Part shown: positions 25,348-35,179 of the stretch, piece by piece
Numbering within the stretch: position 1 is the first letter of the stretch
Layout of the letters: each line of letters starts with the position of its first letter
Source: Corallincola platygyrae
GTDB lineage: Bacteria > Pseudomonadota > Gammaproteobacteria > Enterobacterales > Neiellaceae
Direction of reading: 5' to 3'
Assembly (NCBI RefSeq): GCF_039544265.1
Contig: NZ_BAABLI010000004.1
Span: forward strand, 186,001 to 250,000
Length of the DNA: 64,000 nucleotides
The notes under the pieces: model-generated
Databases searched by the model: none
The model's input: only the letters and a program-made list of their open reading frames with translations
Told to the model about the DNA's origin: nothing
Translations under genes and position numbers: made by a program

Positions 25348-27885
25348 TTACTTGCCGGTCGAATCGACAAGTAGCGACAAAAATACGAGCAGCGTCCGGT
25401 TGAGCACGCTCGCCCTGTTGCCGTGCTTAAAGAGAATTTTGAGTAGGCATCGTTGCTTTGGCGAGCCCGCGACGGGAGCTAAAAGGCTCGACATTAGAGT
25501 CGACTGAATCCAGTTCTTCCTCGATGTGCCCTGCTTGCCATTCGATTCGGTTAATGCCGCTTGAAATTTATCCGAGGATGTAAGCAGGGTTAGAGCCCTT
25601 ATTGCGCGCTCCGCATCACGGACCGTCGCGAACTTGAATCCTGATGGCTTATCTCTAGATGAGAAGCTGCTTTGAATTAGTGGCGTTGCGCGGCGTATTC
25701 GAGCTAGTTCGCTCTGATTCAGGTTCGCAAGGTTTAGCAGAACGTGGCGTAACGTCAGCTTTTCGGGCATGGAAATAGGCAGGGGAAGTCGAGATCTTTG
25801 GTTACCTCGGAACAGATCCGAGCTTGTTTTGTTTAGCTCTCGAATTCGAAGTTTTACGCTTTCGCGCTCCAAGCACAAGAGTCTGGGTAGATTCTCTGAG
25901 TGTAAGTTTAAAAATGCACCCAGTACTCCGGCCATCCGAGAGGAGGGTGACTCTGAGGTTGTTGCTTGTATTGGTAATGCAACAGCAGGCTTCAGAACCA
26001 GCCCTACCTGTTCTGCGCCTAACGTCGTCAGGCAGTGTTCTCGCCAGGCGTTAGGGTTGGTTGGCTGTAACACTTGGCCTGTACACGGATCTTTTAATAG
26101 GTGGCGTGAAAGCCGCACCCGCTCAACTCCTGTACATTCGCGAATCAATTTTGCACTGACAGGAGGGAGCAACTTTCTTCCCACGTACCAACGCACAAGG
26201 TCAACTGAGTGGATGTAACTGGCGAACGTCACGGATTCGTTTGTGTGTCCCAGTGAAACTGAGACTTGCTGAAATCGCTGGTCTTTATTGGCATTGCTGA
26301 GTGGGGTTTGGATGCTTCGGTATCGGCCCATGAATTCGGCTAGTGCGGGAGCATAATTACTGATGAAACTATCGTCAGCATAGGTGTGTCGAATTGTATG
26401 TGAGCCAGCGCCAGCGTCGTTCAGCGCTGTTTGAACCACAGATGAAACGTGCTTTGATAGTCGAGAGGCGGCGAATCTTTGGCCGTTATTGGTCGAGCAA
26501 AGCCCTGGAGAATTACCGAATTCAGTCAGGGCGAGTATTTGACGCACCAACAATGCGTTGTCCGATGAAGTATTGACAACCCTCAAAGCGTTAGCCGACT
26601 TTTTGTCAGTACCGTGAATGTGTATGTCTAGGGTTCTATCTGAACGAGGTACGCTGTCGGATCTCGTTAAATGCGAGATCTCTGAAATACGTAGACCTGT
26701 TTCATATTGAACATCAATAAGAGTGTTCCATTCGATAATGGAGAATAACGGACTTCCCTCTCTGTAAAGATTAGAGAGTGCGAGAGGTGATACAAGCGCC
26801 GCATTTACCATGCTTATTCGCGGAGGTGAATTTGGACGATTCTGAAACATGTCTTCAATTAATAACGACAATCGCGTTGGTGTTGTCGAGTTTTCGTATT
26901 TCTGCTTAGCCAGCCATATCGATACTTCATCCTTCAGTGCATCGGGAAGTGGAGTTCCCTCGTTTTGACCGGTCAGCAATTCCTTGTGCAGTTCGTCGAA
27001 GACAGGGAGAAGTTGTGTCGCATAACAACATGCAGTTTTAACATTGATCTGTAAATGACTCCTATTATGCTGAAGCTTGATCGCCAACCATTGGGCTAAT
27101 GTTTTTCCTGCATCGGTTTCTAGTCGTTGCAGTGCGTTGGTTAATGCATTCGCTGCCAAGTAACGTTGGTTTCTGGGCAGATGTTTGATTGCATATCGAA
27201 TGTTGTGGATGTCTCGCTTAATCGGGGTTGGCTGGTTGAGTTCTGGAGGGCTCCAGTGATCATCTGAATGCTCTTCTGGGTCCATGATCCAATGGTTGTC
27301 TAATGTCTTGCTCATGCCCGTCAGATATGACCAATTGCGTTCATGATTCAAGCCGACAGAAGGCCAGCCTCCTGAGCATGCCTTTTCTAATGTAGGCGTC
27401 ATTGCCTCCGGGGCCTCTAGGCGCCAAAATTGTCTTACTGCCTCTGTAAAAACGCCATATGCTGGGCTGATCCCAAGTGATTGATGGATCCATCGTTGAG
27501 CCTCTAGCCATATCGAATCTAATTGTGTGGGTGTATTGGTACCGTTTTTTCTGAGCTGGGCTAGTAGCAGCAATGACAAAGCATCAATGTAGAATCTTGC
27601 TTGGCAAACTGGTGTGCCATCAGGGCTTAGGTGGTTGCAAAGTTTGCCCGTAGCTTCAGCTGGCACTTCATATTCGATCCAAGCAAATGGGCCGCACCAG
27701 CGAATTGATTTTTTCGCGGCAATTAATGACCTAACGGCACCCTCAACAAATTCAATTCTTCCAAAAAGCCCTCCATGGATAATGCAGCTTAGTGTCAGGA
27801 TAGGGACAATCTCACTTGAACAGAGTTGTTGCTCGAGCCGTTCGGTAATGAGAGTGCTGAGCTTCTTTATGTCGCTAGGAGTCAA
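25348..27885 (-). CDS. Large tyrosine recombinase (site-specific integrase)
   Basis: A tyrosine recombinase much longer than typical phage integrases. Counting from the upstream ATG at 27993 (881 residues), catalytic residues are visible: Arg435 in TGLRISEI, His532-x-x-Arg535 in HTIRHTYAD, His583 in LGHTNES and the nucleophile Tyr593 in FASYIH. About 280 further residues follow, unusual for the family. I prefer the TTG start at 27885: GGGAG lies 7 nt upstream and it overlaps the previous stop by 11 bp, whereas the ATG would overlap by 119 bp. It is the last of three co-transcribed genes, as in Tn554-type or recombinase-trio modules. It likely moves this part of the island. Confidence 0.85.
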   Translation of the reverse strand: MTPSDIKKLSTLITERLEQQLCSSEIVPILTLSCIIHGGLFGRIEFVEGAVRSLIAAKKSIRWCGPFAWIEYEVPAEATGKLCNHLSPDGTPVCQARFYIDALSLLLLAQLRKNGTNTPTQLDSIWLEAQRWIHQSLGISPAYGVFTEAVRQFWRLEAPEAMTPTLEKACSGGWPSVGLNHERNWSYLTGMSKTLDNHWIMDPEEHSDDHWSPPELNQPTPIKRDIHNIRYAIKHLPRNQRYLAANALTNALQRLETDAGKTLAQWLAIKLQHNRSHLQINVKTACCYATQLLPVFDELHKELLTGQNEGTPLPDALKDEVSIWLAKQKYENSTTPTRLSLLIEDMFQNRPNSPPRISMVNAALVSPLALSNLYREGSPLFSIIEWNTLIDVQYETGLRISEISHLTRSDSVPRSDRTLDIHIHGTDKKSANALRVVNTSSDNALLVRQILALTEFGNSPGLCSTNNGQRFAASRLSKHVSSVVQTALNDAGAGSHTIRHTYADDSFISNYAPALAEFMGRYRSIQTPLSNANKDQRFQQVSVSLGHTNESVTFASYIHSVDLVRWYVGRKLLPPVSAKLIRECTGVERVRLSRHLLKDPCTGQVLQPTNPNAWREHCLTTLGAEQVGLVLKPAVALPIQATTSESPSSRMAGVLGAFLNLHSENLPRLLCLERESVKLRIRELNKTSSDLFRGNQRSRLPLPISMPEKLTLRHVLLNLANLNQSELARIRRATPLIQSSFSSRDKPSGFKFATVRDAERAIRALTLLTSSDKFQAALTESNGKQGTSRKNWIQSTLMSSLLAPVAGSPKQRCLLKILFKHGNRASVLNRTLLVFLSLLVDSTGK

Positions 27886-29191
27886 AAGGTAGCTCCCTAA
27901 TAATGTCGGCACCCTGCTGGACCAGATACGCCTCAATTGTGTCTGCGACTGAACGCAATTCAGCAATACTGGCCTCTGCGCCGTGGTGATCAATATACGC
28001 GGAGATTGATATGTCCGGGAGCCTTCCCTCTAGGTGGTTAATAATTGTTTTTCTGGGCCAGTCGAAGTTTGCATTCAGCGAATTGAACAGCGTTTCGTTC
28101 AACTCGGACATCGTCAGTTCACATGGCGTTACTCCACCGCCCTGTTTTTGGAGGCGGAAGAAAACTGGGCGTCTAGATGCCATCATGTCATCGACAACTG
28201 TCGGAACAAGCTGGCTTGTGATTGTCTGAAGTGCCTTCACATAAATTGAAAGCGCTGCCATGGCTATACTGCTCAATGGCAGCATTCGTGCGCCAGCAGC
28301 GTTTTTGTTGGATACGGTGCAAACACAATAATTTAGGTCTATGTTGCGCCAGTAAACCTGCTCTATTCGAATATGGCGGGAGGCGAGTGACAGCTGAAAG
28401 AGTAAAAACGATAGGTTGGCGATAGCGTTGTGAAGGCTCAATTTTGCACCGAGTGCAGGGTGAGTTTGCCACAAGCTTATGTATGAACGTGCCTCTTTTG
28501 TGAGATCGCGGATGATTTCTCGTAACTTCCTATCCTTCATGACCCCCTGTGTACCAAAAAAGCCCATATTCGTATGGTTTATCGGGAAGTCAGCCTCGAT
28601 AGCTATGTTCCAAGAGCTTAATAATTTGCACATAGCGTCATAGTGTTGTGGGCTGAATTCAGAGGTAACGCCACTGTAGGATCGCAATGTTCTGTTGTGG
28701 TTTAGTGGTGACATTTTGAGATCTTTTGAAAGGGCTGTTCGCACGAATTCCTGTAACCGCGCCCTGGTTGTCCATCTTGAGGCGCCAGATCTTTTGATCA
28801 TGCGAATAACCGCGCGATAGGCGGCTTTAGTGTCAGTGAAGGTAGTTAAATCGGCAGCCAGTCTTTGACCAATGCTAGCAGGAAGAAAAAGTCGTAATGG
28901 GCCGGATGGTGTTTCAAAGGTATCAGCTAGCCGTGGGTCAATTTTGAGATTTGGTAGGTTGTGTTTTAGCTCGATGCAGGGTCGTCCTTCCCATCTACCT
29001 ATACGTGCGCACGCCTTCTGCTTGTTGCTATTGATAAACCATTTCGGCGGGATCGGCACGAAGAGGAGGGTGGCCAAAAGGCCACCACCAGCTTCTTCAC
29101 AATGCAGCGCATATTTGAGCACCCGCTCGATGTCATCGGCGTGTATCGGTTGCTGTATAAGGCTCCGCGAAACGAGTACTGACTCATGCAT
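27875..29191 (-). CDS. Recombinase-module protein B, degenerate tyrosine recombinase-like
   Basis: 438 residues. The layout of the C-terminal half resembles a tyrosine recombinase (FQLSLASRHIRIE where the first Arg would lie; HLEGRLPDISISAYIDHHG where the H/R and Tyr boxes would lie), but the full RHRY set cannot be traced, so it may be a DNA-binding partner and not a strand-exchange enzyme. It overlaps the 3' end of the upstream 232-residue gene by 8 bp. The three genes are tightly coupled and should be expressed together. Confidence 0.6.
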   Translation of the reverse strand: MHESVLVSRSLIQQPIHADDIERVLKYALHCEEAGGGLLATLLFVPIPPKWFINSNKQKACARIGRWEGRPCIELKHNLPNLKIDPRLADTFETPSGPLRLFLPASIGQRLAADLTTFTDTKAAYRAVIRMIKRSGASRWTTRARLQEFVRTALSKDLKMSPLNHNRTLRSYSGVTSEFSPQHYDAMCKLLSSWNIAIEADFPINHTNMGFFGTQGVMKDRKLREIIRDLTKEARSYISLWQTHPALGAKLSLHNAIANLSFLLFQLSLASRHIRIEQVYWRNIDLNYCVCTVSNKNAAGARMLPLSSIAMAALSIYVKALQTITSQLVPTVVDDMMASRRPVFFRLQKQGGGVTPCELTMSELNETLFNSLNANFDWPRKTIINHLEGRLPDISISAYIDHHGAEASIAELRSVADTIEAYLVQQGADIIRELPFDS

Positions 29192-29882
29192 GGTCAGAAC
29201 CTGAGTTTTTAACTTTCCCTGAAGGGCTTAAAACAGCAGGCTCTTCTTTCGTTGTCAGGGGCTTTTGGTTAGGGAATCCAAGGATGTCGCAAAGCGCAGC
29301 AATATGGGGTTGTAATGCTTGGTAATGATGAATTGCTAGCCCAAATCCTCTGGTCTTCTCTCCATTAAGGTGCTTGGCTATCGCGTCCATGCGCGTTTTC
29401 AAAGCTTCAGGGGAAACGTTATAAATGTTGCTCCAGAACTTCTGGGTGAGGTCATGGCCCAGCATGAACTCCAAATCTGCTTGGCCGATTTCGCTTTTGA
29501 GGCCAAAAACGAGAGCTGCGGCGATTTCTTTGCGCCAGACTACGGGGAGGGTGACAAAGAGCTCTTCCAACAATTGTTTTTGGTTTTCCATAGGGTGTGG
29601 AGGATCGTTTTTGGGAGTGGTTTTATCGCCGGCACTCACGACTTTCCCCACGACGTACCCCTCTGAGTTGACTTGCGACCATGCCAGGTACGCAATACCA
29701 GAAACAAGTTCATAAGTGCTGGGTTGATTCTTACGCGTTGATAACTCGCGAACGGTGACCTCCGGGTAGAAAAATGATAATTCGTCTGGTGCCTGAAGGT
29801 TGAGAGCGGTGTAGGTATCCAGGATGACTTTTTGTTCGTCCTGAAGCGTGATATTGCTTGCGTTGATAATGACTGATGACAT
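29184..29882 (-). CDS. Recombinase-module protein C, first gene of the trio
   Basis: 232 residues, no recognised domain. A strong ribosome site (GAGGAA) precedes the ATG. Sequence features are a Glu-Val-Thr strand near the start, a mid-protein helical region (MLGHDLTQKFWSNIYNVSPE) and a charged, low-complexity tail. Its position as first gene of the operon and the overlap with the next gene suggest an accessory factor for the recombinase, comparable in position to small proteins in Tn554-type modules. Confidence 0.6.
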   Translation of the reverse strand: MSSVIINASNITLQDEQKVILDTYTALNLQAPDELSFFYPEVTVRELSTRKNQPSTYELVSGIAYLAWSQVNSEGYVVGKVVSAGDKTTPKNDPPHPMENQKQLLEELFVTLPVVWRKEIAAALVFGLKSEIGQADLEFMLGHDLTQKFWSNIYNVSPEALKTRMDAIAKHLNGEKTRGFGLAIHHYQALQPHIAALCDILGFPNQKPLTTKEEPAVLSPSGKVKNSGSDHA

Positions 29883-30208
29883 ATTTAATTCCTCTGTCTA
29901 TTGGTCCTGACTCTGTCAGGGTTACTACTCCTTGTTGCGGCTTTGATTTTTTTCAACCTTTTTTTAGTGACTGATGCAGAGGGGGGCGATTTCTATTTGG
30001 CGCATACCTTGGGGGCTGGCATTACGCAGTTCATCTTTGACATTCGGGGTGGACAGTTAACTACGCGAGATATATTGGGCTACAGCGATGTAGGTGCACT
30101 CTGATGGGCAATACAGCAGCCCTTTCTGGCATTTGTGTCACTATGGTCGGAGGGGAAAAAAAAGCGGCAGGCAGACAGAAGGCAGTCAGCCTGCACAGCA
30201 AGTTCGTG
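29883..30208. other. Intergenic region upstream of the recombinase operon
   Basis: Probably holds the recombinase-operon promoter. A 67-codon plus-strand frame (29901-30104, TTG start) with one hydrophobic segment is present, but lacks a ribosome site and I do not call it a gene. A G/C-rich imperfect hairpin (GGCAGGCAGA / CAGCCTGC) lies near 30165-30195. Confidence 0.35.
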
Positions 30209-30649
30209 TTAACAATCTAACTCCAATCTCGCGTCTCTTAGGGCGAATAGGGTCAGATTAATCCGCATGCTCAATTCAGGATCGTATCTATCAACAGGAG
30301 CGCTCAAAGACGCTAAGTGCTCGCTAACATCATCAATCCCCCTGAGAAGCTCCGACTTAGCGTGACCCGCTGGAATAGCAATAACAAGTCGCGTAGCGGT
30401 CCCACGAATTTGAAACTCTACTGGCGCCAGCTCAGGTATAGTTTGTTGACTAAATTTCAGCCCCATACAATTAAAGATTTGGAGCCAATTGTGCCCGAGT
30501 AACGGCATTTCAATAGTTGTTGTCACCCCTGCATTTAAACTCACTAGGCCTACTAGACGCCCCGAATCGGCCAGTCTCAGTTCCCCGTGGTGCTCGAGTA
30601 ACATATTTGAAGTTGTTAGATGCCTATCAACACTCTGTATGACTATCAT
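30209..30649 (-). CDS. Hypothetical protein
   Basis: 146 residues from the ATG at 30649, which has GAGGGG 7 nt upstream; an earlier ATG lacks one. Composition suggests a compact alpha/beta protein without membrane segments; the C-terminal third is helical (DPELSMRINLTLFALRDARLEL). No family recognised. It is divergent from the next gene, with a ~140-bp shared upstream region. Confidence 0.5.
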   Translation of the reverse strand: MIVIQSVDRHLTTSNMLLEHHGELRLADSGRLVGLVSLNAGVTTTIEMPLLGHNWLQIFNCMGLKFSQQTIPELAPVEFQIRGTATRLVIAIPAGHAKSELLRGIDDVSEHLASLSAPVDRYDPELSMRINLTLFALRDARLELDC

Positions 30650-30786
30650 GTGTGTCCCCTCAGGATGTTCTTTGTTCATCAAAAAGCTGATTTGTGGTTA
30701 CTGGGGTATTGTCAGGCGAGGGTGGTTCCTAACAATTGAGGAGTGCAAACACGGATGAGGTTTAGGTATGTTGAGGTGTAATACAG

Positions 30787-31311
30787 ATGAGTGACATTGA
30801 GGTTGCTATGCAACTACAATTGAAGCTGCGTGAACAGCTTAGAAAGAAAGTCTTAGAGCAATATACGATGTTGTCTTCGAGTGAAATCGCTTCTAGGTAC
30901 CCGTCATGGTCAGCTATTAACAAGGCATCCTCTCTGAATAAAAGAGCAGAGAAACATAGCCTAATACAGCTAGTCATGAGCGAAGAATTTATCTATCCGT
31001 TAGAACAATTTGAGCCAGGCACTGAAAAACCGATGATGAACCACCTGATTATGGAAGGGTATCGAGAAGCGTTGGCACATAACCTAAATGAATGGGAGTA
31101 TTTAGCCTGGCTGGGCTCCCCGATTGTTATCTTGGTTGAAGAGCCAACGCCTGGATTTGATGATGCGATGTCCAAGAAAAATTTTGAGGCCGCTAGGCTG
31201 GCGATAAAGAATACAGGTCCATCAAAAGAGTTTATATATCAGCCTCTTGCCTGCGCTCAAGCGCACCAAAAAGACCAGTTTCACCAGCTATTGTGCTTAT
31301 GGCTAAGTTGA
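30787..31311 (+). CDS. Hypothetical DNA-binding/antitoxin-like protein
   Basis: 174 residues. The first ~90 look helical with a possible helix-turn-helix (SSEIASRYPSWSAINKASSL); the next region, FIYPLEQFEP ... NEWEYLAWLGSP, resembles the FQFD-to-WL pattern found in MbcA/ParS-type antitoxin-like proteins and related small regulators. The match is weak, and no toxin partner is adjacent on the same strand. The gene is followed by a long perfect hairpin near 31401-31451. Confidence 0.45.
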   Translation: MSDIEVAMQLQLKLREQLRKKVLEQYTMLSSSEIASRYPSWSAINKASSLNKRAEKHSLIQLVMSEEFIYPLEQFEPGTEKPMMNHLIMEGYREALAHNLNEWEYLAWLGSPIVILVEEPTPGFDDAMSKKNFEAARLAIKNTGPSKEFIYQPLACAQAHQKDQFHQLLCLWLS

Positions 31312-31400
31312 GAGCACTCGCCTCATCGTTTCTGATCGCTTTAGCGTCAATAGCGGTTTCTATAGATAACTGGTAGAAAACCTGCCAACAGATACTTCAA

Positions 31401-31451
31401 TATGTCTACCTATAAAGCAGTTGGATGCTCATTGCTTTATAGGTAGACATA
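31401..31451. repeat. Long perfect inverted repeat (19-bp arms)
   Basis: Arms at 31401-31419 and 31433-31451 are exactly complementary, with a 13-nt loop. It stands between two convergent genes. Neither side has a T-run, so it is not a textbook terminator. Integron attC core sites (RYYYAAC / GTTRRRY) are not properly placed around it. Confidence 0.9.
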
Positions 31452-31555
31452 AAGTGGAATTGAGAAGTCAAAACCTCAAAAGCAGACGATTGAAGATGGT
31501 CGTTAGGTTTCAATGTCCCACGGTAATCCACAGTTGTAGTTTTGCGATAAAGCAA

Positions 31556-32365
31556 TCATAGTCCTAAGCCTTGAAGTGCCATCCTGATCGATGTCACAGC
31601 CAACATGACAGCAAACAGTCTTTTGAGTAAAAGGGGATCTAGTTTAGAAGCCAAGTGTGCTCCCAGTGGTGCCATGGTAACGCTGAACGGAACAATTGCT
31701 AGCCATGCATAGATGTTTACCAACCCGAAGCTCCCTGCTGGAGCACCAGGAGGCGGAGAAACAACCCCCATCAAGGCTATTACACTGGGTAGTGAGATCA
31801 CCAATCCGAAGGACGCGGCGGTTCCAATTGCCCGGCGGGTCTCGTAGTTATATGCACTCAGGGTTGGCACGCTGAGGCTACCACCACCAATCCCCACCAT
31901 GGTACTGATCGCCCCTATGCTTGTTGCAATGAGTGCCTGTGTCCTATTGTTGGGTAACGTATCTGCAAGTGATTTTTCTGGCTTATACAGCATGCAAAAC
32001 GCGGCGAAGATAGCGATCGCAGCGAAGAGGATAGTCAACTGATTTCCGGGAAGGTAGATGATCACTGACGCACCTGCAGCGACACCAGTGATCATGGGTA
32101 AGCACCAACGGACAACCAGTGACCAGTCAATATTGTCTCGCCGATGATGGCTGAGAATGCTGCTCAAAGAAGTGGGGATAATGCAGGCAAGGCTGGTTGC
32201 AGTAGCCACATCCAGTGCCACACCTGCTGGTACTTCAAATGCCAAAAATAAGAAGTACATGATGGGCACAAGCACGATACCACCGCCTACGCCGAATAAG
32301 CCCGCTAAAAGACCCGCAACCAACCCTGCAACGGTAAGAGACAAAATAAAAGTGAAACTTATCAT
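31556..32365 (-). CDS. TauE/SafE (TSUP) family permease
   Basis: 269 residues with about eight hydrophobic helices and the family's glycine-rich start (GLLAGLFGVGGGIVLVP) repeated in the second half (GAISTMVGIGGGSLSVP), the internal duplication typical of TSUP sulfite/sulfonate/organic-anion transporters. It lies 106 bp below the MFS exporter of the biosynthetic operon on the same strand and might be its tail gene, moving a sulfur compound or organic anion, but the gap allows independent expression. Confidence 0.85.
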   Translation of the reverse strand: MISFTFILSLTVAGLVAGLLAGLFGVGGGIVLVPIMYFLFLAFEVPAGVALDVATATSLACIIPTSLSSILSHHRRDNIDWSLVVRWCLPMITGVAAGASVIIYLPGNQLTILFAAIAIFAAFCMLYKPEKSLADTLPNNRTQALIATSIGAISTMVGIGGGSLSVPTLSAYNYETRRAIGTAASFGLVISLPSVIALMGVVSPPPGAPAGSFGLVNIYAWLAIVPFSVTMAPLGAHLASKLDPLLLKRLFAVMLAVTSIRMALQGLGL

Positions 32366-32471
32366 TGAATACTTCCAGACATGAAACGAGTTATGGTTGG
32401 ATGGATATGGTAGGCACTAACATCTCGAGTCTCTGCCGATACTGTATGTTCACCAATCATTATTCATTGGC

Positions 32472-33923
32472 CTATTTAGCACTTGCTGGCAACTCGCTTT
32501 GCTGCCTCCTCAGGACGGTAATCGCCACTGAGCTTAACAGAAAGAATAGCGCTACGTAGAGGAACATTTCCGCCAGTGCATTGGTTCTAAAAATAGAGAA
32601 CGAATGATAAACCTGATTGTTAGTATCCTGCATATACACAAGTGTGAGCCTGTCTAATTTTGAAATATATTCGCCTTCGTTTTGCAGTGTGAGTTTTTTA
32701 TAAAAAATAAACGAAAGCGACGTAAACAGATTCGCTGAGAAGATCCTCAAGATCAGCGACAAGGAGTTAGCACTGGTAACTTCGCTCTGCTCAAGTTTCT
32801 CCAGAGACAGCGACAGCAGAGGCGCAGTAAAGGTAGCCAAACTTAAACCAGCGATGATCCTAGAGATGACAATGGTCGTTTCGGAAGTGTTCAGTTTAAA
32901 TTGAGACATCATATAGAAGGAGATGGCCATCAACAGCAAACTCAAACACGATATCCAGACATAATATTGTGTTTTGACATGACGTCCTATTAGCGGGCTA
33001 AGTATGGCCGCTATTACGCTGGATATGGAAAGGATCATACCCGCCTGCAAAATGGTATAGCTCTTATCCATCCTCAACCAGATGGGTAAGATAACGATGG
33101 AGCTGAATATAACCCCATTGCCGATACAGAGAATAAAGGTTGAGGTTCTAAACTGGGCGTTTCGTAGCAATGAAAAATCGACTAGCATCCACCGCTGGTT
33201 AGATAATAAGAAGAAAGCCAAGAATAAAACGCCTAGCAGGCACCCCCCTTGGATCCTCAGATCGGTAAACCACCCATATTTTTCACCAAAATCCAGGCAG
33301 TACTGAAAGGCGGCTATCGACAGTCCAAAGATTGACAACGTTATCAGCGGACCATAATCAAATTTGTCCTTCGAAAGAGTGGTTTCCAGTTTGGGTAACA
33401 ATATCAGCAGACTGATAGTGATCAGTGGGACATTGATAAAGAACAGCCAGCGCCAACCCAGCATGTCCGTAATGTAAGCGCCCACAAACGGACCAAATAC
33501 AGGCGCTAAAGAGATCGCGCTGGTGCAGAGGGCGATGGCCAAGGCTTGGCGCTCTTTACCCAGCGTGACAGTCATTAATGAGAACGAGGTGACGACTGCC
33601 ATACCGGCACTCAGGCCTTGCATGAACCTGAACAAAATGAAGCTGTAGACGTCGTTTGCTAACCCGCAAAGCAGCGAACTCACCAAAAAGATCAGCGCGC
33701 CTAAGATAAACACGGCGTTGTTGGCCAGCTTACGCGTCAGCAAGTTCCCCAACGGAAACGAGATCACCAGCCCGGTGCCGATAGACGTCATTATTAGTGA
33801 CGCATAAAAGGTATCTAGCGCTAGATCGGCCGCTATATTGATCAGTGCTACGTTTGCTACAGATGTATCCAACATCTGTGAAAATAACACCAGATAAATA
33901 GCGAAGACACTTAGAACTTTCAT
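32472..33923 (-). CDS. MFS exporter, DHA2/EmrB type
   Basis: About 483 residues with ~14 hydrophobic helices. DHA2-type motifs appear: the N-terminal LDTSVANVALINIAADL helix where EmrB-like pumps carry LDxTIVNVALP, and RFMQGLSAGM in helix 4. The start at 33923 (MKVLSVF) is chosen over a GTG five codons upstream. Its gene begins at the stop of the HlyD gene, so the two make an EmrAB-like pair able to carry a product across both membranes with an outer-membrane channel. As the last gene of the pathway operon it probably exports the finished compound and gives self-protection. Confidence 0.88.
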   Translation of the reverse strand: MKVLSVFAIYLVLFSQMLDTSVANVALINIAADLALDTFYASLIMTSIGTGLVISFPLGNLLTRKLANNAVFILGALIFLVSSLLCGLANDVYSFILFRFMQGLSAGMAVVTSFSLMTVTLGKERQALAIALCTSAISLAPVFGPFVGAYITDMLGWRWLFFINVPLITISLLILLPKLETTLSKDKFDYGPLITLSIFGLSIAAFQYCLDFGEKYGWFTDLRIQGGCLLGVLFLAFFLLSNQRWMLVDFSLLRNAQFRTSTFILCIGNGVIFSSIVILPIWLRMDKSYTILQAGMILSISSVIAAILSPLIGRHVKTQYYVWISCLSLLLMAISFYMMSQFKLNTSETTIVISRIIAGLSLATFTAPLLSLSLEKLEQSEVTSANSLSLILRIFSANLFTSLSFIFYKKLTLQNEGEYISKLDRLTLVYMQDTNNQVYHSFSIFRTNALAEMFLYVALFFLLSSVAITVLRRQQSELPASAK

Positions 33924-33924
33924 G

Positions 33925-35091
33925 TTATTCCCAAGCACAGGTGAGCTCAGGCAGTGCTTTTAGATGTTGGTGTTTGGCTTTCAGTTCACTGGTGATCACC
34001 TTTTCGAACTCAACATCCCATACATCACCCACTGAAACCAGATGACTGTCTATCGAGGCGCCGATGTCCTCGGGTCCTCCAGCTTGTGCACCGTCACTGA
34101 CCAAGGTTGTTGCTTCAACATTGGTGTGGATACTTACCTTCGCGCTGGAGCCAAGTGGTAACCGCTTTGAAGGGGGCTCTTCAATGGCTATGAGTACAGG
34201 CACTCGCTGCATGGTTTTAACCCAGTTCGAATCCAGGTTATTTCGTGGGATGGTAGAAAAGGACGCTGTGATCGACGGTACTATGGAGTGAACGACGCCA
34301 TTGAGCTTAACATCGCCACCATAGGCGTCTGGCGTGACTTCCGCAGTGTCGCCAACTTTTATCTGAGACAGCTTCGATTCCAGCACGTTGGCTTCAAACA
34401 ACATATCTTCTGTGGGAACCATAACTAGCAGGTTGACTCCTTCATCTGCATACATTCCTTGATACGCAATCAACTCGTACACGTAACCGTTTGCTGGCGC
34501 TCTGATCTCCGTGGATTTCAGGTTGTAGAAGCTCTCTCGCACATCCGATATTGCCTGCTTGATCGCAGGTCTACTGGTGATCGGTTCACGTTGTTTAAAG
34601 TGGTTCGAAAGCAGTCGTTGTTTTTCGATAGCGGCTTCTAAGTCACTGACTTCGGCTTCAAGTGCCTGCTTGTCGACAAAGTTTGCATCGATGAGACCCA
34701 ATTCGCCTAACGAGCGATACTTAGACAAAACGCCTTGGGAGTACTTGAGCTCTTTCTGTTGAATTTCGCTTTGGAGTGTAAGTTCACTTAAGTCAATGCA
34801 GCGGCTTATTTCGCTATCTACAAGTGCGCTCAGTCTGAACAGTGAGCGTTCGTACTCGAGAAAGGCATTGCGACGATTGATAGTAAACAGCAGGTCACCT
34901 TCAACTACCTGTTCGCCACGTTCAACTAAGAGTCGCTCCACCCTGCCTGCCGATGTGGAGTTGACTCTTAGTATCCTTCCAGTGACATAGGCGTTATCGA
35001 TCCTAACAAGACCCGGTTCTTGGTTTTGATATTGAAAGACAGTGAAGCCACAACAAAGAAAAATTAAAACAAAGGCAATTATCTTAACCAT
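33925..35091 (-). CDS. HlyD/EmrA-family membrane fusion protein
   Basis: 388 residues: an N-terminal membrane helix (KIIAFVLIFLCCGFTVF), the biotinyl-lipoyl-like half (VNSTSAGRVERLLVERGEQV), a coiled-coil hairpin (~residues 75-190), the second lipoyl half (STEIRAPANGYVYEL) and beta-barrel region. Acts as periplasmic adaptor between the inner-membrane MFS pump and an outer-membrane channel such as TolC, which is not encoded here. It precedes the MFS gene with nearly no gap. An 88-bp gap separates it from the second ATP-grasp gene. Confidence 0.88.
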   Translation of the reverse strand: MVKIIAFVLIFLCCGFTVFQYQNQEPGLVRIDNAYVTGRILRVNSTSAGRVERLLVERGEQVVEGDLLFTINRRNAFLEYERSLFRLSALVDSEISRCIDLSELTLQSEIQQKELKYSQGVLSKYRSLGELGLIDANFVDKQALEAEVSDLEAAIEKQRLLSNHFKQREPITSRPAIKQAISDVRESFYNLKSTEIRAPANGYVYELIAYQGMYADEGVNLLVMVPTEDMLFEANVLESKLSQIKVGDTAEVTPDAYGGDVKLNGVVHSIVPSITASFSTIPRNNLDSNWVKTMQRVPVLIAIEEPPSKRLPLGSSAKVSIHTNVEATTLVSDGAQAGGPEDIGASIDSHLVSVGDVWDVEFEKVITSELKAKHQHLKALPELTCAWE

Positions 35092-35179
35092 ACATATTCA
35101 GTCTTTATATAGAGCATGTTAACTGCGCATTACGCTTTGCATGCTTTCAATTTCATAGCGATGCTTTAAACCCTTGATA

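Noticed and set aside
29901..30104. 67-codon plus-strand frame with a hydrophobic segment
   Set aside because: It starts with TTG with no ribosome site, overlaps the recombinase promoter region, and has no recognisable homologue pattern.
31381..31510. Integron attC site around the perfect palindrome
   Set aside because: GTTAGGT occurs at 31502, but no matching RYYYAAC core lies at the right place, and no integrase or cassette array is near.
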